NCBI GenBank assembly: GCA_900759335.1
Contig: CAAEUX010000029.1
Location: forward strand, 1-8,102
From: an uncultured Collinsella sp.
GTDB lineage: Bacteria; Actinomycetota; Coriobacteriia; Coriobacteriales; Coriobacteriaceae
Direction: 5' to 3'
DNA length: 8,102 nucleotides
Part shown: positions 6,889 to 8,102 of the stretch, one piece after another
Layout of the letters: the number at the start of each line of letters is the position of its first letter
How positions within the stretch are numbered: position 1 is the first letter of the stretch
The notes under the pieces: model-generated
The model's input: only the letters and a program-made list of their open reading frames with translations
Database searches by the model: none
Told to the model about the DNA's origin: nothing
Translations under genes and position numbers: made by a program

Positions 6889-7236
6889 ATGCTCGAACTT
6901 TATGTCGGCGTCTACCTGCTCGGCGTGCTCATCTCGTCAGTATCTCAGGTTCTTCTGAAGAAGGCTGCCATGCGACAGTACGAGACCCCGCTGAAAGAGT
7001 ATCTCAATCCCTGGGTTATTACCGCCTACGCCCTTTTCTTCGGGGCAACACTCATGACCATCCTCGCCTACAAGGTAGTGCCGCTTTCCATGGGCGCTAT
7101 ATTGGAGGCCACCGCCTACCTGTACATCACGTTCTTCGGTGTGACGATTTTCAAAGAAAAGCTGGGTAGAGACAAAGCCATCGCGCTACTACTCATAGTG
7201 GGCGGTATCATTGTGTACTCGTTAGGTATGTCGTAA
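6889..7236 (+). CDS. SMR-type small membrane transporter, second of a pair (115 aa)
   Basis: The protein is nearly all membrane: helices at about 3-25, 42-61, 65-88 and 96-112, the usual four of the SMR family at the usual length (about 105-115). Helix 1 ends in SQVLLKKAA (19-27), much like the SMR/ArnE signature of a polar residue followed by Lys-Ala. Helix 3 holds PLSMGAILEA with Glu73, and FKEKLG (88-93) precedes the last helix, which ends GGIIVYSLG as in EmrE-like proteins. SMR proteins work as dimers, here probably a heterodimer with the preceding protein since the genes are 2 nt apart. The following GT2 gene makes lipid-linked sugars in related clusters, so the likely cargo is a polyprenyl-phosphate sugar. 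Drug or quaternary-amine export would be the alternative. Confidence 0.82.
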   Translation: MLELYVGVYLLGVLISSVSQVLLKKAAMRQYETPLKEYLNPWVITAYALFFGATLMTILAYKVVPLSMGAILEATAYLYITFFGVTIFKEKLGRDKAIALLLIVGGIIVYSLGMS

Positions 7237-7253
7237 GCTTACGGAGGAGCTTT

Positions 7254-8102
7254 ATGCTTGTTTCGGTAGTCATCCCCTGCTACTACTCGGAGAAAATGAT
7301 CGGCACCGTTGTCGATCAAACGCGAGTCGAACTCGTCAAAGCGGGATACGAATACGAATTCATCCTTGTGAACGACGGCTCGACGGACGGCACCTTCGCG
7401 GCCATCGAGCAGCTCTGCGCCGCGGACGACCATGTGGTCGGCATCAACTGCGCGAAGAACTCCGGCCAGCACAACGCCATCATGGCAGGCCTGAGAAAGA
7501 CCGGAGGCGATCTCGTCTTACTGATGGACGACGATATGCAAACCCACCCCTCCCAATGCGTCAAGTTGCTGGACGCCATGGAGGACGGCAGCGACATCGT
7601 GTTCGCCTGCTGGGACGAGCACAAGGAAGCCTGGTGGCGCGAGCTCGGGTCGAAATTCACCATTTGGTCGATGCGCGTACTCACCGATCGTCCCAAAGAG
7701 ATCTACTCCAGCAATTTCGCCGTTTTCCGCCGCCACATCCGCGATGAGGTGGTGCGGTACCAGGGGCCTTACGTCTACATTCAGGGCCTGCTGTTCAGAG
7801 CCACGGCGAACATCAAAAACGCTAAAGTGGAGCATTACGAGCGCGCCCAGGGCACATCTGGGTACAGCCTGAAGTCGCTCATCCGCCTCTGGTCCACCGT
7901 GCTGAACTTCTCTATGGTGCCTCTTCGCGTTGCCGCAGTGGTGGGCGCAGCACTCGGCGTTATAGGCCTGGTGTCCGCCCTCATCGTTTTCATCATGCGT
8001 CTCGCCGATCCGGGTATGCAGGCGGGCTGGCCCTCCCTCATGGCCACTATGCTCACCTGCTCGGGACTCATCATCTTGTTCCTGGGCATTATCGGGGAAT
8101 AC
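7254..8102 (+). CDS. GT2 polyprenyl-phosphate glycosyltransferase, GtrB/ArnC/DPM1 type (first 283 residues, cut by window edge)
   Basis: The frame is open from the ATG at 7254 to the window end (283 codons). GGAGGA at 7243-7248 gives a strong ribosome binding site 5 nt upstream. The family moves a sugar from a nucleotide donor to undecaprenyl or dolichyl phosphate at the inner face of the membrane. The GT-A domain shows VSVVIPCYYSE (3-13), VNDGSTDGT with Asp41 (39-47), NSGQHNAIMAGL (69-80) and MDDDMQTHP (91-99), the equivalent of the metal-binding DADLQDPP of the family. SSNFAVFRR (152-160) and QGTSGYSLKSLIRLW (199-213) match the later signature R..G.SKYS..KL. Two C-terminal helices follow at about 223-249 and 262-281, ending in GEY, normally GEYLGR, so only a short tail should be missing. 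The donor sugar cannot be read from sequence; the rmlB gene in the cluster favours a dTDP- or UDP-linked deoxysugar, but glucose or GlcNAc remain possible. Confidence 0.9.
   Translation, partial: MLVSVVIPCYYSEKMIGTVVDQTRVELVKAGYEYEFILVNDGSTDGTFAAIEQLCAADDHVVGINCAKNSGQHNAIMAGLRKTGGDLVLLMDDDMQTHPSQCVKLLDAMEDGSDIVFACWDEHKEAWWRELGSKFTIWSMRVLTDRPKEIYSSNFAVFRRHIRDEVVRYQGPYVYIQGLLFRATANIKNAKVEHYERAQGTSGYSLKSLIRLWSTVLNFSMVPLRVAAVVGAALGVIGLVSALIVFIMRLADPGMQAGWPSLMATMLTCSGLIILFLGIIGEY

Noticed and set aside
1..8102. tRNA, rRNA, insertion sequences, phage attachment sites
   Set aside because: No cloverleaf-like or rRNA-like stretch, transposase frame or terminal inverted repeat was seen on either strand.

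Overview
The window reads as chromosomal DNA of a high-GC Gram-positive, most likely a gut actinobacterium of the class Coriobacteriia (Eggerthella/Slackia type). That placement rests on recall of family style: long secreted hydrolases built from ~63-residue aromatic cell-wall-binding super-repeats, strong AGGAGG ribosome binding sites and high GC coding DNA. No marker gene here proves it.

Layout. The left half (1-3840) is read leftward and holds two tandem genes for secreted surface proteins. The gene at 694-3840 encodes a 1048-residue bifunctional peptidoglycan hydrolase: signal peptide, acidic linker, GH25 lysozyme domain, five and a third super-repeats, and a C-terminal glucosaminidase domain. 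The gene at 1-617, cut by the window edge, starts a second protein with signal peptide, acidic linker and the same repeats.

A 265-bp divergent intergenic region (3841-4105) separates these from a rightward, tightly packed gene cluster (4106 to beyond 8102): an RmlB-type dTDP-glucose 4,6-dehydratase; an ATP-grasp ligase of unknown substrate; two small four-helix membrane proteins of SMR/EamA type; and a GT2 polyprenyl-phosphate sugar transferase (GtrB/ArnC/DPM1 type) running off the right edge. Gaps are 58, 2, 2 and 17 bp, so it is probably one operon.

How the genes may work together (inference). The dehydratase makes dTDP-4-keto-6-deoxyglucose, the ATP-grasp enzyme may add an acyl or aminoacyl group to a derivative or make a precursor, the GT2 enzyme loads a sugar onto undecaprenyl phosphate, and the SMR pair flips it outward, as ArnE/ArnF do for L-Ara4N in Gram-negatives. 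The sugar would then decorate a wall glycan. Standing next to repeat-bearing wall hydrolases, the cluster may affect the very surface these proteins bind. The substrate, acceptor and final glycosyltransferase are not visible here.
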